Translations under genes and position numbers: made by a program | Notes under the pieces: generated by a model | Database searches by the model: none | Told to the model about the DNA's origin: nothing | Seen by the model: only the letters and a program-made list of their open reading frames with translations | Virus record (IMG/VR): IMGVR_UViG_3300033149_006574 | Span: 1-64,000 of that record | Origin: a virus | Strand: one strand, 5' to 3' | DNA: 64,000 nt | Shown: one piece after another, positions 1-9,088 of the stretch | Position numbering within the stretch: position 1 is the first letter of the stretch | How the letters are laid out: each line of letters begins with the position of its first letter

Positions 1-3000
1 AGTAACCTCAGGTCTTGCCCCCGCTGGTGTAACTATTTCCTGTCCATGCAAAATTGCAGGAACTTCTTGAGATGGCAAGCCAGGAACTATACCACCACCT
101 TGAAATCGAGGAAGGCTTCTAAAATATGCCGAACTCGGCATAATCCATCCCTCAAACCCATTTCTTATTGCCACAAGATTTCTATTTGCAATTTTTAGTT
201 CCTTATTGGTATCATCATATTTACCAATTATCCACTCCAATCTTTCTTCAATCTCATCAGTACCATCTTCAACTTTATCTCCTATGTCTTCAGTTGTTTC
301 AATCTGCTTTCCTATCAGACCACCCAATAAGCTCCCTACAGCGGTCCAAGCTGCTGATACAGCTGGCCCTATTCCTGGAATAAGTCCTGTTAACGCTCCT
401 GCTAGTGAACCCAACTCTGCACCAGTTTTTGCTTCATTTTTAACAATTGTTTGAGTTCCATCCTGATTGTATTTTATAGTTTCTGCTGTAGATGCCCAAA
501 GAGCATTAATTATATAACTTGCTGCCAAAAGCGAGGTTTCTGCCAATTTACCCGTTTGAGATTTTAATTCATTTTTTATTGCTTCACTATTTTTAACAGA
601 AACATTAACTATTTTTTTATCTCCTTCACTTACCCTGCCCTGTATAGCCAATGGTAATATTCCCCCAGCAATTGTCGCAGTTGTAGGTACATTTGTACCT
701 CTGCCCCCAGTAGCCCAAGTTTCTTGTACGCCCTGAATTAAAGGTGCTAATTTGGTTCTACTTAGTAATTCGTCAATACCACTAAATAACCTGTCCAGTA
801 TCTTTTCTTGCCAGGCGTCACCAATCTTACTAAATACATTTGATATGGTTTCACCAAGTTGTCTCCATTGCTGTTCATGCTTTGACAATCCGCCTTCTGC
901 TACTTCATACCAATCAACTTCAAGGTCAAGTATATCCATCAGCCCCTGTTTAACAGGTCCCTGTATTTCTTCTTTAGCTTTCTCAATTGCTTTTGCATAT
1001 TCCTCTTGATATTCATATAATAATTTTTGTACCTGTAACTTATATTCTAATTCTGTAATTATTCTTCTTTCCCCTCTACTTTCAAGTTCACGACTTGCAA
1101 TTAATTTTTCCCTAAGCTCTGCTAATTTTGTATTTATATCAAATATTTCTTTATTTTTATTAACAATTTCTAGCAAGGCATATTTATGTTCAATTTCAGA
1201 TTTTATCCGGTTAGATGAAAGTGCCGAAAGCTCTTTTTCAACTTTCAACTGCGACTGTATCCATTTAACGATATCTCCTATTACTGCCTTATCCTGTAGG
1301 TCTATTCCCAATTTTTTCAATCGCTCTGATGTAATTTCTTTACCCGATTCCAATAAATTTCTTATTGCATTCAATTCTTTTTTCGTTACATCAGGATATT
1401 TAATAAGAATATCATGAATATTTTTTTCATAATATTCTCTTTCTCTTAAGGCTTTATCCAATGCTGTCTCTTCAATTGCTGTTCGCCTAATAAAATATAA
1501 TTCTTTTTCCCTTTCTCTTACAGCTTTTCTAATTTCTTCAACTGCATATTCCCCCATCTTAGCTATTATTTTCGCCAATTGAAGCTTCTTCAACAACTTA
1601 TCAAGGGCATCGCCCATTAAATTTAATTCTTTCTTACTGATCCCATAATTTTCATATGCAATATTCTCTATTTCTCTGATAATATCCCATCTCTTTTTAT
1701 CTTTATGAAGTAATTCATCAGTTATCTTTCCCTCTCTTACCATATCAGCAATTATTTCTCTTACTGCAACAGTAACTCGGGCTTGATGTGCAAACAATTC
1801 TGGATATTGTTTAATCATTTCTCTAAGCCCTTTTGGCATGGCAGCGAAGATTTTCTCTTGGTCTACACTTAAATCTTTCCCTGTTCTTAGCATCTTTGCT
1901 ATATTACTTAAAATTCCCAATTCCTCTTTTGATATCTGTCCAGTAATGCCCGCTACAATCAAATTGGACCTCATAATCTGAGCACGTTCCTTAATATTCT
2001 TAAGGTCTTCCTCATTTAATTTCATTCCAGTTCTGATAGCTTTTGTAGTATCTACACTTATTATTCCTAGCGAATTTGCAACTCCATTGACTTTTTCAAG
2101 GATGACATTCCATTCTTTAGTTTCAGACAAAGATTTGGCCATCTCTTGCCCTATTTGTTGAATGGCAAAAATAGTATCTGAGAACCATTGTTTCATTAAT
2201 ATTGAAAATTGTCTACTAAAAGTTTTTTCTTGAGCAGTTCTCATTTTTGATGCAGTAAATTCAACACTACCAGTCAATTCTTCAACTGCTTTTTTCCAGG
2301 CCTCATAATGGCCCAGTATCATTGTAATTCCTCTTCCTGCTCTTCTTCCGAAAACCTCGTAAATCCTACCCAATGTCTCAGCAGAATCTATATTGTCCTT
2401 AGTTCTTTCATGTAATTGTTCCATAATATCTATAAAATTAATTGGCCTAGTTGGGTCAAAGGCAATATAAAATTCCCTTCTTAATTTATCACTATCTTTT
2501 GCAAGGCGAACGAAGCTATTGAGGAGAGTTGTACCTGCTCTACTACCACGAATAAGATGTGTATTTAGAAAGCCTATAGTTCCAACCAATTCCTCAAATG
2601 ACATATCCAAAAGACCAGCTGCACCGCCTACATACTTGAAAGCATCTGCAATTTCATTAAGTTCTACTTGATGCTGTGAATAAGCATATGACAAAACATC
2701 AACTATATGGCGAAATCTTTCTGCTTGGAAGAATGTTCCTTCCATTCGGTCGCTAAATAATTTATATGCCCCAGCTACAAGACGAGCGGTAGTTTTTAAA
2801 TCAGACTGTGTAGCAATTGCCAGGTCCAATTCATGTCTAAATCCTGCCATAACATCAGAAGTTTTAAGTCCTATAGTCGCTAGATGATACATTGCATCCG
2901 CCACTTCTTTAAAGCTCATACTAGAAGTTTTACCATAACTATAAACCGCTCTTTCAAGGTCACCAAATTTTCTTTCAAATCCCATTGTTATATTTAAAAC

Positions 3001-3903
3001 TGCATTAACCCTGGCCATTGCTGTTTCTGTTTCTGATGCTTGTTTAAATAATGAAGTAAAAGCCCGTGTTACTGATCTTATTCCTGCATAGGCCATTGTC
3101 CATCCAAAGGCCCAAATAAACATTTTCCTTGCAAATTGTGCTATCATACTGCCAGATTGCTTCAGTTTATGAGCAAACATTTCCATCTTCTCTTTTTGTG
3201 CTTCACTAAGTTCGACGCCCTTTTGTTGAGCTGAAAAGAGCAAATTATATCCTTGACGATAATAATTCATTTTATCGCCAGTTTTTCTATATCTTATTTC
3301 AAGTGCCAATAATTTCTTATTAAGCGTTTCTGCAGTGGGAATTTGGCCTTTAAATTGTTTGGTGAGAAATTGTTGCTGTTTTACTAGTTCTTTTATTCTT
3401 TCAATTTCATCTCTGGATAGGGGTTCCCTCTTATGCATTAAAAGATTTAACTCTTCATTCGTTTCAGCTAATCTTCTTGCAGTTATATCTGTATTAATAT
3501 ACCCTTCAATTAATTCCCTTTTTCTCTGAGCAGTAATTTTTGTAGCCAATTGTTCTTGCTGAAGCCCCTTAACCGCTTTTGCTCTTTCTCTTGTAACTCT
3601 TTTTATCTCCCTCGCAGCTTTTTCACGTTCAGCTATGGTTTTTTCCAGTGCTTTTTTGATCCGCCCGGCTTCTTTTACAGTGGCTCTCTCTTCAGTGGTA
3701 TCTTCTTTAAATGCTTTAATTGCTTCTCTATATTCTTTTGCCTTACGAGTAAGAGTATCTCTTTGACGCTTAAACTTATTTTCTTCTTTTGCTAGGCCAC
3801 TAATCTTTCTTTCTAATTCTTTAATCTGAGCACTGGTTTCACGAAAACCTGTAGGCTCAGCATTTATAATAAGATTAATTAAATCTGTAGATATACTAGC
3901 CAT
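1..3903 (-). CDS. Tail tape measure protein (partial, runs off left edge)
   Basis: The ATG is at 3903-3901 and the frame stays open to position 1, so at least 1301 residues are visible. Tape measure proteins fill the tail tube, set its length and help DNA eject. The N-terminal ~230 residues are charged and helical (coiled-coil-like), followed by hydrophobic, Ala/Met-rich stretches and long Lys/Glu-rich helices. Near the visible end there is a Gly/Ala-rich patch and then a GGGIVPGLPSQEVPAILHGQ-type segment, typical of the C-terminal part of siphovirus tape measures. It follows the frameshifted tail chaperones with an 8-base overlap, the standard order. The true C-terminus is outside the window. 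Confidence 0.93.
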   Translation of the reverse strand, partial: MASISTDLINLIINAEPTGFRETSAQIKELERKISGLAKEENKFKRQRDTLTRKAKEYREAIKAFKEDTTEERATVKEAGRIKKALEKTIAEREKAAREIKRVTRERAKAVKGLQQEQLATKITAQRKRELIEGYINTDITARRLAETNEELNLLMHKREPLSRDEIERIKELVKQQQFLTKQFKGQIPTAETLNKKLLALEIRYRKTGDKMNYYRQGYNLLFSAQQKGVELSEAQKEKMEMFAHKLKQSGSMIAQFARKMFIWAFGWTMAYAGIRSVTRAFTSLFKQASETETAMARVNAVLNITMGFERKFGDLERAVYSYGKTSSMSFKEVADAMYHLATIGLKTSDVMAGFRHELDLAIATQSDLKTTARLVAGAYKLFSDRMEGTFFQAERFRHIVDVLSYAYSQHQVELNEIADAFKYVGGAAGLLDMSFEELVGTIGFLNTHLIRGSRAGTTLLNSFVRLAKDSDKLRREFYIAFDPTRPINFIDIMEQLHERTKDNIDSAETLGRIYEVFGRRAGRGITMILGHYEAWKKAVEELTGSVEFTASKMRTAQEKTFSRQFSILMKQWFSDTIFAIQQIGQEMAKSLSETKEWNVILEKVNGVANSLGIISVDTTKAIRTGMKLNEEDLKNIKERAQIMRSNLIVAGITGQISKEELGILSNIAKMLRTGKDLSVDQEKIFAAMPKGLREMIKQYPELFAHQARVTVAVREIIADMVREGKITDELLHKDKKRWDIIREIENIAYENYGISKKELNLMGDALDKLLKKLQLAKIIAKMGEYAVEEIRKAVREREKELYFIRRTAIEETALDKALREREYYEKNIHDILIKYPDVTKKELNAIRNLLESGKEITSERLKKLGIDLQDKAVIGDIVKWIQSQLKVEKELSALSSNRIKSEIEHKYALLEIVNKNKEIFDINTKLAELREKLIASRELESRGERRIITELEYKLQVQKLLYEYQEEYAKAIEKAKEEIQGPVKQGLMDILDLEVDWYEVAEGGLSKHEQQWRQLGETISNVFSKIGDAWQEKILDRLFSGIDELLSRTKLAPLIQGVQETWATGGRGTNVPTTATIAGGILPLAIQGRVSEGDKKIVNVSVKNSEAIKNELKSQTGKLAETSLLAASYIINALWASTAETIKYNQDGTQTIVKNEAKTGAELGSLAGALTGLIPGIGPAVSAAWTAVGSLLGGLIGKQIETTEDIGDKVEDGTDEIEERLEWIIGKYDDTNKELKIANRNLVAIRNGFEGWIMPSSAYFRSLPRFQGGGIVPGLPSQEVPAILHGQEIVTPAGARPEVT

Positions 3904-4746
3904 TTAATGCCTCATCTGAGAATTTAATTACTTTTGATTTTGCATCCGATTTTAAATTTGTTTTTTTGTTCATTTCATTCATTTCATTTATTTCTGTAAT
4001 TTCATCAAGTAATAATTGCTCATCAGTAAGTCCATATTTTAAGTTTCCTTCAGCAAGTTCTCCCCAGATTTCTCTTCCGAAGGGATTAAGCCCCCACCGC
4101 TTGGCGAAGGCTCTTCGTCTTTTCCAGGCGGGGGCGTTTGCAATTTTTTTATTTCTTCTTCATTTTTTCTTATTTCTATTATATATTTACTTATTATATC
4201 ATTTGCCTCTGCCATAGAAAGAATTTCTCCAACCTGCTGAGGAGAAGAAAAGATTTTTTTATCATGGTTTTCTATATCTCTTAAGGAAAGAAAGATAAGA
4301 ACTGACATATTAGCATTACGCTCAATTTCCTGAAATACATTCCTCTCCTTATAACTTTCATATTCAATAAGTAGATCCCCCTCAGGAGGATCGGGAAAAT
4401 ATAACACACTGGTTATAGGGTCAAAGGTATATTTTTCTTCAGGAACAGTATTATTATCTAACTTAATAGATAATGTATCCTCTTTGGGTGTTCCTTTAAG
4501 GTGATACATTTTACGCTTTCCATCGGCCTTTATTTCATTACTTATTTTTTCCAATGTTATTAGACCAAGCCTTACTGCTTCTTCTAATTTCTTATTGAAA
4601 TATGCTGTAAAATAAACACGACTGTCATAACCAATTCTTGCCCACCATACTTTCCTATTTTTCCCAAGGAAATTTATTTCCATTTCCCCTTCAGGTCTTA
4701 CAACCTCAATAATTTCATTTTCATTTTCGTTTTCTTTTTTAATCAT
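3896..4746 (-). CDS. Tail assembly chaperone, long form made by -1 frameshift (gpGT-like)
   Basis: A -1 shift at the A-AAA-AAA heptamer (4150-4144) leaves the short frame and continues through an open second frame (residues such as RWGLNPFGREIW and GELAEGNLKYG) to a TAG at 3898-3896. That TAG overlaps the tape measure start. The second frame has no credible start of its own and extends the protein by about 84 residues. This matches the lambda gpG/gpGT arrangement, in which a minor fusion binds both tail tube and tape measure protein during tail assembly. The frame and heptamer phase are seen directly; the function is by position and architecture. Confidence 0.85.
4039..4746 (-). CDS. Tail assembly chaperone, short form (gpG-like)
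   Basis: A 235-residue acidic protein made without frameshifting. It starts with a Lys/Glu/Asn-rich stretch, has a central region with FDPITSVLYFPDPPEG, and ends in a flexible Pro/Gly/Ser-rich tail just past the slippery site. It lies between the tail tube gene and the tape measure gene, where the G-type chaperone is found in siphoviruses. Sequence alone would not identify it; the call rests on position and on the -1 frameshift extension. The start is the ATG at 4746, preceded by a GGGAGGAAAG-like Shine-Dalgarno. Confidence 0.8.
   Translation of the reverse strand: MIKKENENENEIIEVVRPEGEMEINFLGKNRKVWWARIGYDSRVYFTAYFNKKLEEAVRLGLITLEKISNEIKADGKRKMYHLKGTPKEDTLSIKLDNNTVPEEKYTFDPITSVLYFPDPPEGDLLIEYESYKERNVFQEIERNANMSVLIFLSLRDIENHDKKIFSSPQQVGEILSMAEANDIISKYIIEIRKNEEEIKKLQTPPPGKDEEPSPSGGGLIPSEEKSGENLLKET
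4144..4150 (-). promoter_or_regulatory. Programmed -1 ribosomal frameshift slippery site
   Basis: On the minus strand this reads A AAA AAA with the zero-frame codons AAA (4149-4147) and AAA (4146-4144) exactly in the X_XXY_YYZ phase. It is followed by a GC-rich stretch (about 4139-4085) that could form a stimulatory structure. The -1 frame downstream is open to the tape measure start. Confidence 0.8.
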
Positions 4747-4863
4747 TTCTCTTTCCTCCCCTATGTCTTTATTAATTTATATAACAAAAAAGGGGGATAC
4801 ATACCAAAAATGATATATATTCCCCCTTTAATATTTTCACCTTATAAAGAAGCCCCCTTTCTT

Positions 4864-5565
4864 TTATGTCTTCTTATGAACTATCCTTACCACATCCCCA
4901 TCATCTGGTGCGGTATTAAATGTGATTTTGGCATTTACTGGCGTTGCCGCTTCTGGATCGCCAGCAATAAATGTATAATCTGTCGATTTAATACCAGCAC
5001 CCTTCTCTACAAAATAAACTTCGTCTTCATCGGTAAGTGGCTCAGTAAGCTCAAATTCTTTAGTCGTGCCATCGCCTTCTTTCTGCGTGACAGTTGCTTC
5101 GCCTTCAACTTGAACATTTATATCCGAACCACCTTCTATCGTATACTCAACCGTAGCTTCAACCGCCTGTGTTCCTGATTTTGTTCTTGCTTTCCATCCA
5201 TTTATGACCTGAGTAAGATTATAATTACCCGTATCGGGATCCCTATATCTTGCACATATATTAACCTTTGTTGAATCTTCTAATGTTAGACTCTTAGATG
5301 TAGTGGGATCAATCCCCCAAAGATATGCAAGTTCAACCAAATCTCTTCCGAGAAGTGTAATAGAAGCACCATAACTCGCAGTTCCATATAATACCTTGGT
5401 AGCTTCAACTCCAAGCTCAGAAACCCTGGTCTCAGTCTGCTCTTCTGTAGGATTGCAGTTCTGCGCCCCCCTCAGAAGATGTTCTGAATTATCTGAGGGT
5501 TTTATAATATAAACCTCTACTTCTTTTCCCTGATAACCTGCAATATCGTGTCCTGTGAAACCCAT
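4864..5565 (-). CDS. Major tail tube protein (probable)
   Basis: A 233-residue protein in the major tail protein position, between the tail terminator-like gene and the chaperones. It is rich in beta-prone Thr/Val/Gly segments. The last ~60 residues (from about 165) look like an added beta domain with alternating hydrophobic and acidic residues, as seen in tail tube proteins with a C-terminal decoration. It starts at the ATG at 5565 after a GGGGGTGAT Shine-Dalgarno. No catalytic motif is present. The call is from gene order and composition. Confidence 0.72.
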   Translation of the reverse strand: MGFTGHDIAGYQGKEVEVYIIKPSDNSEHLLRGAQNCNPTEEQTETRVSELGVEATKVLYGTASYGASITLLGRDLVELAYLWGIDPTTSKSLTLEDSTKVNICARYRDPDTGNYNLTQVINGWKARTKSGTQAVEATVEYTIEGGSDINVQVEGEATVTQKEGDGTTKEFELTEPLTDEDEVYFVEKGAGIKSTDYTFIAGDPEAATPVNAKITFNTAPDDGDVVRIVHKKT

Positions 5566-5596
5566 GTTGTATCACCCCCTTTTTTTAATATTTTTT

Positions 5597-6040
5597 TTAT
5601 TCTATGTGGCTTACTTCAAATGTAATTAAAGCCCTTTCTTTAGCAATATTTTCAAAGACATAAGCATACGAATATTCAATGGATAAATTTTTTATATATA
5701 AAAGACCAATCCGTTCCTCTGGATTTTGGTCATAATCCATCAAAGGAACAGTTCTTTGAGAACTGAAAATATTATGTATTTCGGAACAAATTTTATCTCT
5801 AACAAATTTATCATCAGTAAATAAGTTACATTCAAATCTTATCGGCTTATTATATTTTCCACCCAATTCATATTCATCTGTAGGCATCAAAGAGGATATC
5901 TCCAGCGCCATACATGGTATCTGAAGCTCTTGCTCAGTTTCAGGCCATTTAGGAACAATCGTAAGATCTGTTATTCCAGATTCTTTTAGCTTTGTATCAA
6001 GAAAATTATAGATGGTTTCCTTAATATTTGAAATTTTCAT
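5597..6040 (-). CDS. Tail terminator / tail completion protein (probable)
   Basis: A 147-residue protein immediately upstream of the tail tube gene. It begins with a short helical region (MKISNIKETIYNFLDTKL) and then alternates beta strands, with Pro-rich turns such as IVPKWPETEQELQIPC. Size, position and the beginning, which resembles small tail-completion proteins that cap the tail tube, support the call. No motif proves it. Confidence 0.55.
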   Translation of the reverse strand: MKISNIKETIYNFLDTKLKESGITDLTIVPKWPETEQELQIPCMALEISSLMPTDEYELGGKYNKPIRFECNLFTDDKFVRDKICSEIHNIFSSQRTVPLMDYDQNPEERIGLLYIKNLSIEYSYAYVFENIAKERALITFEVSHIE

Positions 6041-6044
6041 TTTT

Positions 6045-6695
6045 TTATAATTTTACGGGAACCATTCTGCCAGATCCTAATACCTCTTTTAAATGCATAT
6101 CAACTAATGCAGGTACAAGTCTTTTTAATGTTCTACGAAGTTCATAACGACTTCTTCTAATAAAACCAACGCCCTTGTATCCTGGATGCCAAAATGGTCC
6201 GTATCTTAATATGAACCCCGTCTTATCAAATAGCCTCTCATCTGACTTGGTTACTTTACCATAAACTTCTTCAAGACTTCTAAGATGAACTTTCATCAAA
6301 TTTGGAGATTTAATTTCATGCGCTTTAGCTCCACCCTCAACTACTCGCCAATAGGGAAAAGGTTGTTTGCCCATTCTTGCCGTTCTTTTTATACACCAAT
6401 CATCTAATTTTTTCTGGTCAAAAACTCGACCTATAATGCAATATTTTCTTTCTACCCTTTTCGGTCCTTCAAATTTTACCTCTTCTTTTTCAATCCTATC
6501 TACCAACCCATCAGTTTCCCATCCCTGGTAACTACCTCTTAAAATTTCTCCTGCACGACTAGGCAAAAGCCTCAATTCCTTTTCTATAATAGGGCTAAGA
6601 AATTTAAGTAGAGTTTTTCCCTGAGCAAACCCCCTTCCTTTAAAATAGCCCATAACAGCGCTATTAAATTCAATCTTCTGCCTTAGGTAATACAT
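6045..6695 (-). CDS. Neck/tail morphogenesis protein (probable)
   Basis: A basic protein of 216 residues from the ATG at 6695. An upstream ATG at 6722 would add nine residues but lies deeper in the neighbouring gene. The C-terminal region (YGPFWHPGYKGVGFIRRS, then Arg/Leu-rich helix) resembles the end of phage virion morphogenesis or gp10-like neck proteins, where a Gly-His turn precedes a final helix. It overlaps the 3' end of the upstream gene by 26 bases, suggesting translational coupling. Function is inferred from position between connector and tail genes. Confidence 0.5.
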   Translation of the reverse strand: MYYLRQKIEFNSAVMGYFKGRGFAQGKTLLKFLSPIIEKELRLLPSRAGEILRGSYQGWETDGLVDRIEKEEVKFEGPKRVERKYCIIGRVFDQKKLDDWCIKRTARMGKQPFPYWRVVEGGAKAHEIKSPNLMKVHLRSLEEVYGKVTKSDERLFDKTGFILRYGPFWHPGYKGVGFIRRSRYELRRTLKRLVPALVDMHLKEVLGSGRMVPVKL

Positions 6696-6990
6696 TTTCT
6701 TTTTTCTTATCTTTAAATACAATAACAGATTTATTTGGTATTACCCTACTCTGTGACAGGATAATATTTGCAATTTGAATTAAATCATTTCCCTGTCTAA
6801 GAAGAATCTTGCGAATCTTGGCAAAACCCGTTTCTTTTCCTCTTTCGCCTTTGTTAAAAAATTCAGGCTTAATGTCATAATTCTTAGTTTCCTCTTCAAT
6901 CGCTGTCAGAACAGTTTTGAATATCACATTCATTCTGTTCTTAACCATCCATGCAAATCTTTTTTCTGCTGTTTGCTGTTCTTTTTCCAT
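6670..6990 (-). CDS. Hypothetical protein in head-tail connector region
   Basis: A 106-residue, Lys/Glu-rich, mostly helical protein. No family is recognised. It lies four bases after the zinc-containing connector-region gene and overlaps the next gene, so it belongs to the same transcript. It could be a head closure or neck component, but nothing in the sequence shows this. Confidence 0.6.
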   Translation of the reverse strand: MEKEQQTAEKRFAWMVKNRMNVIFKTVLTAIEEETKNYDIKPEFFNKGERGKETGFAKIRKILLRQGNDLIQIANIILSQSRVIPNKSVIVFKDKKKENVLPKAED

Positions 6991-6994
6991 TTTT

Positions 6995-7441
6995 TTAATC
7001 CTCCTTTCTTTTTATACAAACAACTCGAACTTTTGTCCCCAAGCTATTTTCTGTAATATTTTTAATTGTAAATTTTGTATTATCTGGAGACTCAAGAAAT
7101 AAATCATTTTTCTGCACATTTTCCAAATAAGTTGTCTCATCTTTATCAAAATCTATTATTGCATCACCTGATATAAAACTTCCTATTTCAAATTGCTTCC
7201 TAACATCTTCTGTTAGCCAATAAAGAAGCCCCTTTGCTTTTCTAGTTTCAAAGGTCTTAATCCAATATTCGCCCCCACAAGTAGGACAAGAAGGATTTTT
7301 GCTTCTATTATATAATTTATCCAAAGTGCAATCAGGACAAGGGGTAATTGATTTTAAATATTTTATAGTAAAATCAAACCCATAATTATTCCTGATATCA
7401 TTCTCTATTCTTCTGATATATGTTTTATGTTTATCAAGCAT
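6995..7441 (-). CDS. Cys-containing head-tail junction protein (hypothetical)
   Basis: A 148-residue protein with CPDC and CPTC pairs at about residues 34-55, spaced as a zinc finger, in the N-terminal third. The C-terminal half is beta-rich (FTIKNITENSLGTKVRVVCI) like head-closure proteins of the SPP1 gp16/HK97 gp7 type, which sit next to the gp6-like connector. It lies nine bases after that connector gene. The metal-binding pairs are seen directly; the head-closure role is inference. Confidence 0.55.
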   Translation of the reverse strand: MLDKHKTYIRRIENDIRNNYGFDFTIKYLKSITPCPDCTLDKLYNRSKNPSCPTCGGEYWIKTFETRKAKGLLYWLTEDVRKQFEIGSFISGDAIIDFDKDETTYLENVQKNDLFLESPDNTKFTIKNITENSLGTKVRVVCIKRKED

Positions 7442-7449
7442 CTTGAAAC

Positions 7450-8061
7450 CTAAACTATTACAGCTAAGGGTTCCTTAATCCCAATACTTGCTAACAAACG
7501 CTGAAGCTCATTATCAATATCTCTAATCTGGTTACTATATGGCATATCGTCATATCTTAAAGTATACTGATCTAATTTTTCTGATGTAAGCCCCTGACTA
7601 TCATAATTCCCTTTTGCAAAAAGAACTAATCTTGAAGCTATAAGAAAACAAGCCCTTTTAGCAAGTTTCAGAATATTTTCATCAGTAAAGCCCCATTTAT
7701 AAATAATCTTAATGTTTCTTTTGCCCTCTGGGAATAACGCATTATTCTTCAAAACTATTTTTCCAATTTCATTATAGAGATAATAGGAATCACTGTCCTT
7801 TGAGGTAGTATTAATTGTCAAAGAGCTGATTGAGATCACAGGATAATGACGAAGGAAAAGAACGCTCTTTTCATCACCATCATAAATTTCTGTAACCTCA
7901 GTTTCTTCAAATCTTTTATTTGTGGAACTCAGCAAAATGTCCTCAGCATCTGACATATATTGCTGAATTTCATTATCTGTTATAATAACAGGCGTGGCTA
8001 GGTCGCTTTCTACCTTAGTAAATTTTCTAATTTTATCAATGTAACTATTATCCAGTAACAT
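7450..8061 (-). CDS. Head-tail connector protein, gp6-like
   Basis: A 203-residue protein with the features of HK97 gp6/SPP1 gp15 connectors: an N-terminal helical part with a VESDLATPVIITDNEIQQYM region, a central beta insertion (YDGDEKSVLFLRHYPVISIS) and C-terminal helices ending in LQRLLASIG. The conserved hydrophobic-P-hydrophobic strand followed by a G-x-I turn is typical of this family. It is the first gene after the capsid gene, the expected place. The connector forms a ring below the portal. Confidence 0.75.
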   Translation of the reverse strand: MLLDNSYIDKIRKFTKVESDLATPVIITDNEIQQYMSDAEDILLSSTNKRFEETEVTEIYDGDEKSVLFLRHYPVISISSLTINTTSKDSDSYYLYNEIGKIVLKNNALFPEGKRNIKIIYKWGFTDENILKLAKRACFLIASRLVLFAKGNYDSQGLTSEKLDQYTLRYDDMPYSNQIRDIDNELQRLLASIGIKEPLAVIV

Positions 8062-8081
8062 TTAATTCCTTCCTTATTTTA

Positions 8082-8130
8082 CCTGGGGTCTGGAGGGAAG
8101 GCGAGACAAAATTAAAATCCAGACCCCAGG
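8082..8130. other. 13-bp perfect hairpin after the capsid gene
   Basis: The arms 8082-8094 (CCTGGGGTCTGGA) and 8118-8130 are perfectly complementary with a 23-base loop. The hairpin fills the gap between capsid and connector genes. There is no T-run on the downstream side of the minus-strand transcript, so it is not a classical terminator. It may attenuate transcription or protect the capsid mRNA 3' end. Confidence 0.6.
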
Positions 8131-8140
8131 GGAACAATTA

Positions 8141-9043
8141 TTATGTCCCTATATTTTTAATAACACAATGAAGCTTTGATGCACCTTTAACAGCCAGTGC
8201 CTCATATCCATTTATCCTGAATGCCCTAGCATCTGCAGTAACTTTAACTTCCTCATACCCAATTTCTTTTGCTACTGCCATAACCAGTTTCGAACGGTCC
8301 AGCACAAGTGCGTAACTTGCTGAACCTGAAGGCGTAGCACCATTAGCAACATCTGTCGGTACATAAGCTGATACATAAACAGGAATACCCTTATAGGATA
8401 CCAACTTAACCCCAGGCGTTACTTCTACTTTCTCCCATTCATATTTATATTGACCCCTGAAATACTTATCCAAATTCAATTTATCTCTGGCAGAAATCAC
8501 AATTAGAGTAGGTATTCCACCATTATTCACAATCTTAGAAATTGCTTCATCCAGTGCATCCAATCCATCACTGGAGCCAAGAGAGTTACCATAAAGGTTA
8601 ACTTCCTGTGTTATCTGCTTCCTTAATCCATCAAATTCTTTTGAATTACTTGAAGAATCTCCCTGAATAATAAGTTTCTCTTCTAATTGAGCAAGTGCTT
8701 CTGTTGCTCCTTCAATCTCCGAAGCCCACGGATCCAATATATCTCCGCCTACTTTAAGCATAAGGCCAGAAACCTGCCCTTCTGCTTCTATCATCTTTAT
8801 GGATACAGACTTACGTCCATATGTCGACTGAGTTGCCCCAAAGCTATCAGTCTCATCATATGCTTTTGCTGTTGCCAATGCACTTCTTTCATTCCATTCA
8901 TAAGCATTTGTGGACCATTTTACCCTCTTAATAAGAGTTCTCAATGGACAAATCTTATTCGCCAGTTCTATAAGCTCTGGATCAATTTTTTCTGGAATCA
9001 AAGCTGTTGCATCCGTTGTTAACGCTTTTTCAAGATCAAGCAC
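8141..9043 (-). CDS. Major capsid protein (HK97 fold)
   Basis: A 300-residue major capsid protein, similar in size to other HK97-fold capsid subunits. It shows an N-terminal arm, ICPLRTLIKRVKWSTNAYEW strands, a loop region with SFGATQSTYGRKSVSIKM, a central spine helix (WASEIEGATEALAQLEEKL) and a C-terminal P-domain/A-domain pattern ending in FRINGYEALAVKGASKLHC. The start is a GTG at 9043 preceded by a strong GGAGGTGAT. It follows the protease-scaffold gene, so no separate scaffold is needed. It builds the icosahedral head. Confidence 0.88.
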   Translation of the reverse strand: MLDLEKALTTDATALIPEKIDPELIELANKICPLRTLIKRVKWSTNAYEWNERSALATAKAYDETDSFGATQSTYGRKSVSIKMIEAEGQVSGLMLKVGGDILDPWASEIEGATEALAQLEEKLIIQGDSSSNSKEFDGLRKQITQEVNLYGNSLGSSDGLDALDEAISKIVNNGGIPTLIVISARDKLNLDKYFRGQYKYEWEKVEVTPGVKLVSYKGIPVYVSAYVPTDVANGATPSGSASYALVLDRSKLVMAVAKEIGYEEVKVTADARAFRINGYEALAVKGASKLHCVIKNIGT

Positions 9044-9088
9044 CTTATATCACCTCCTTTTTTTCGTTTTTAATTTAAATTAAATTTT

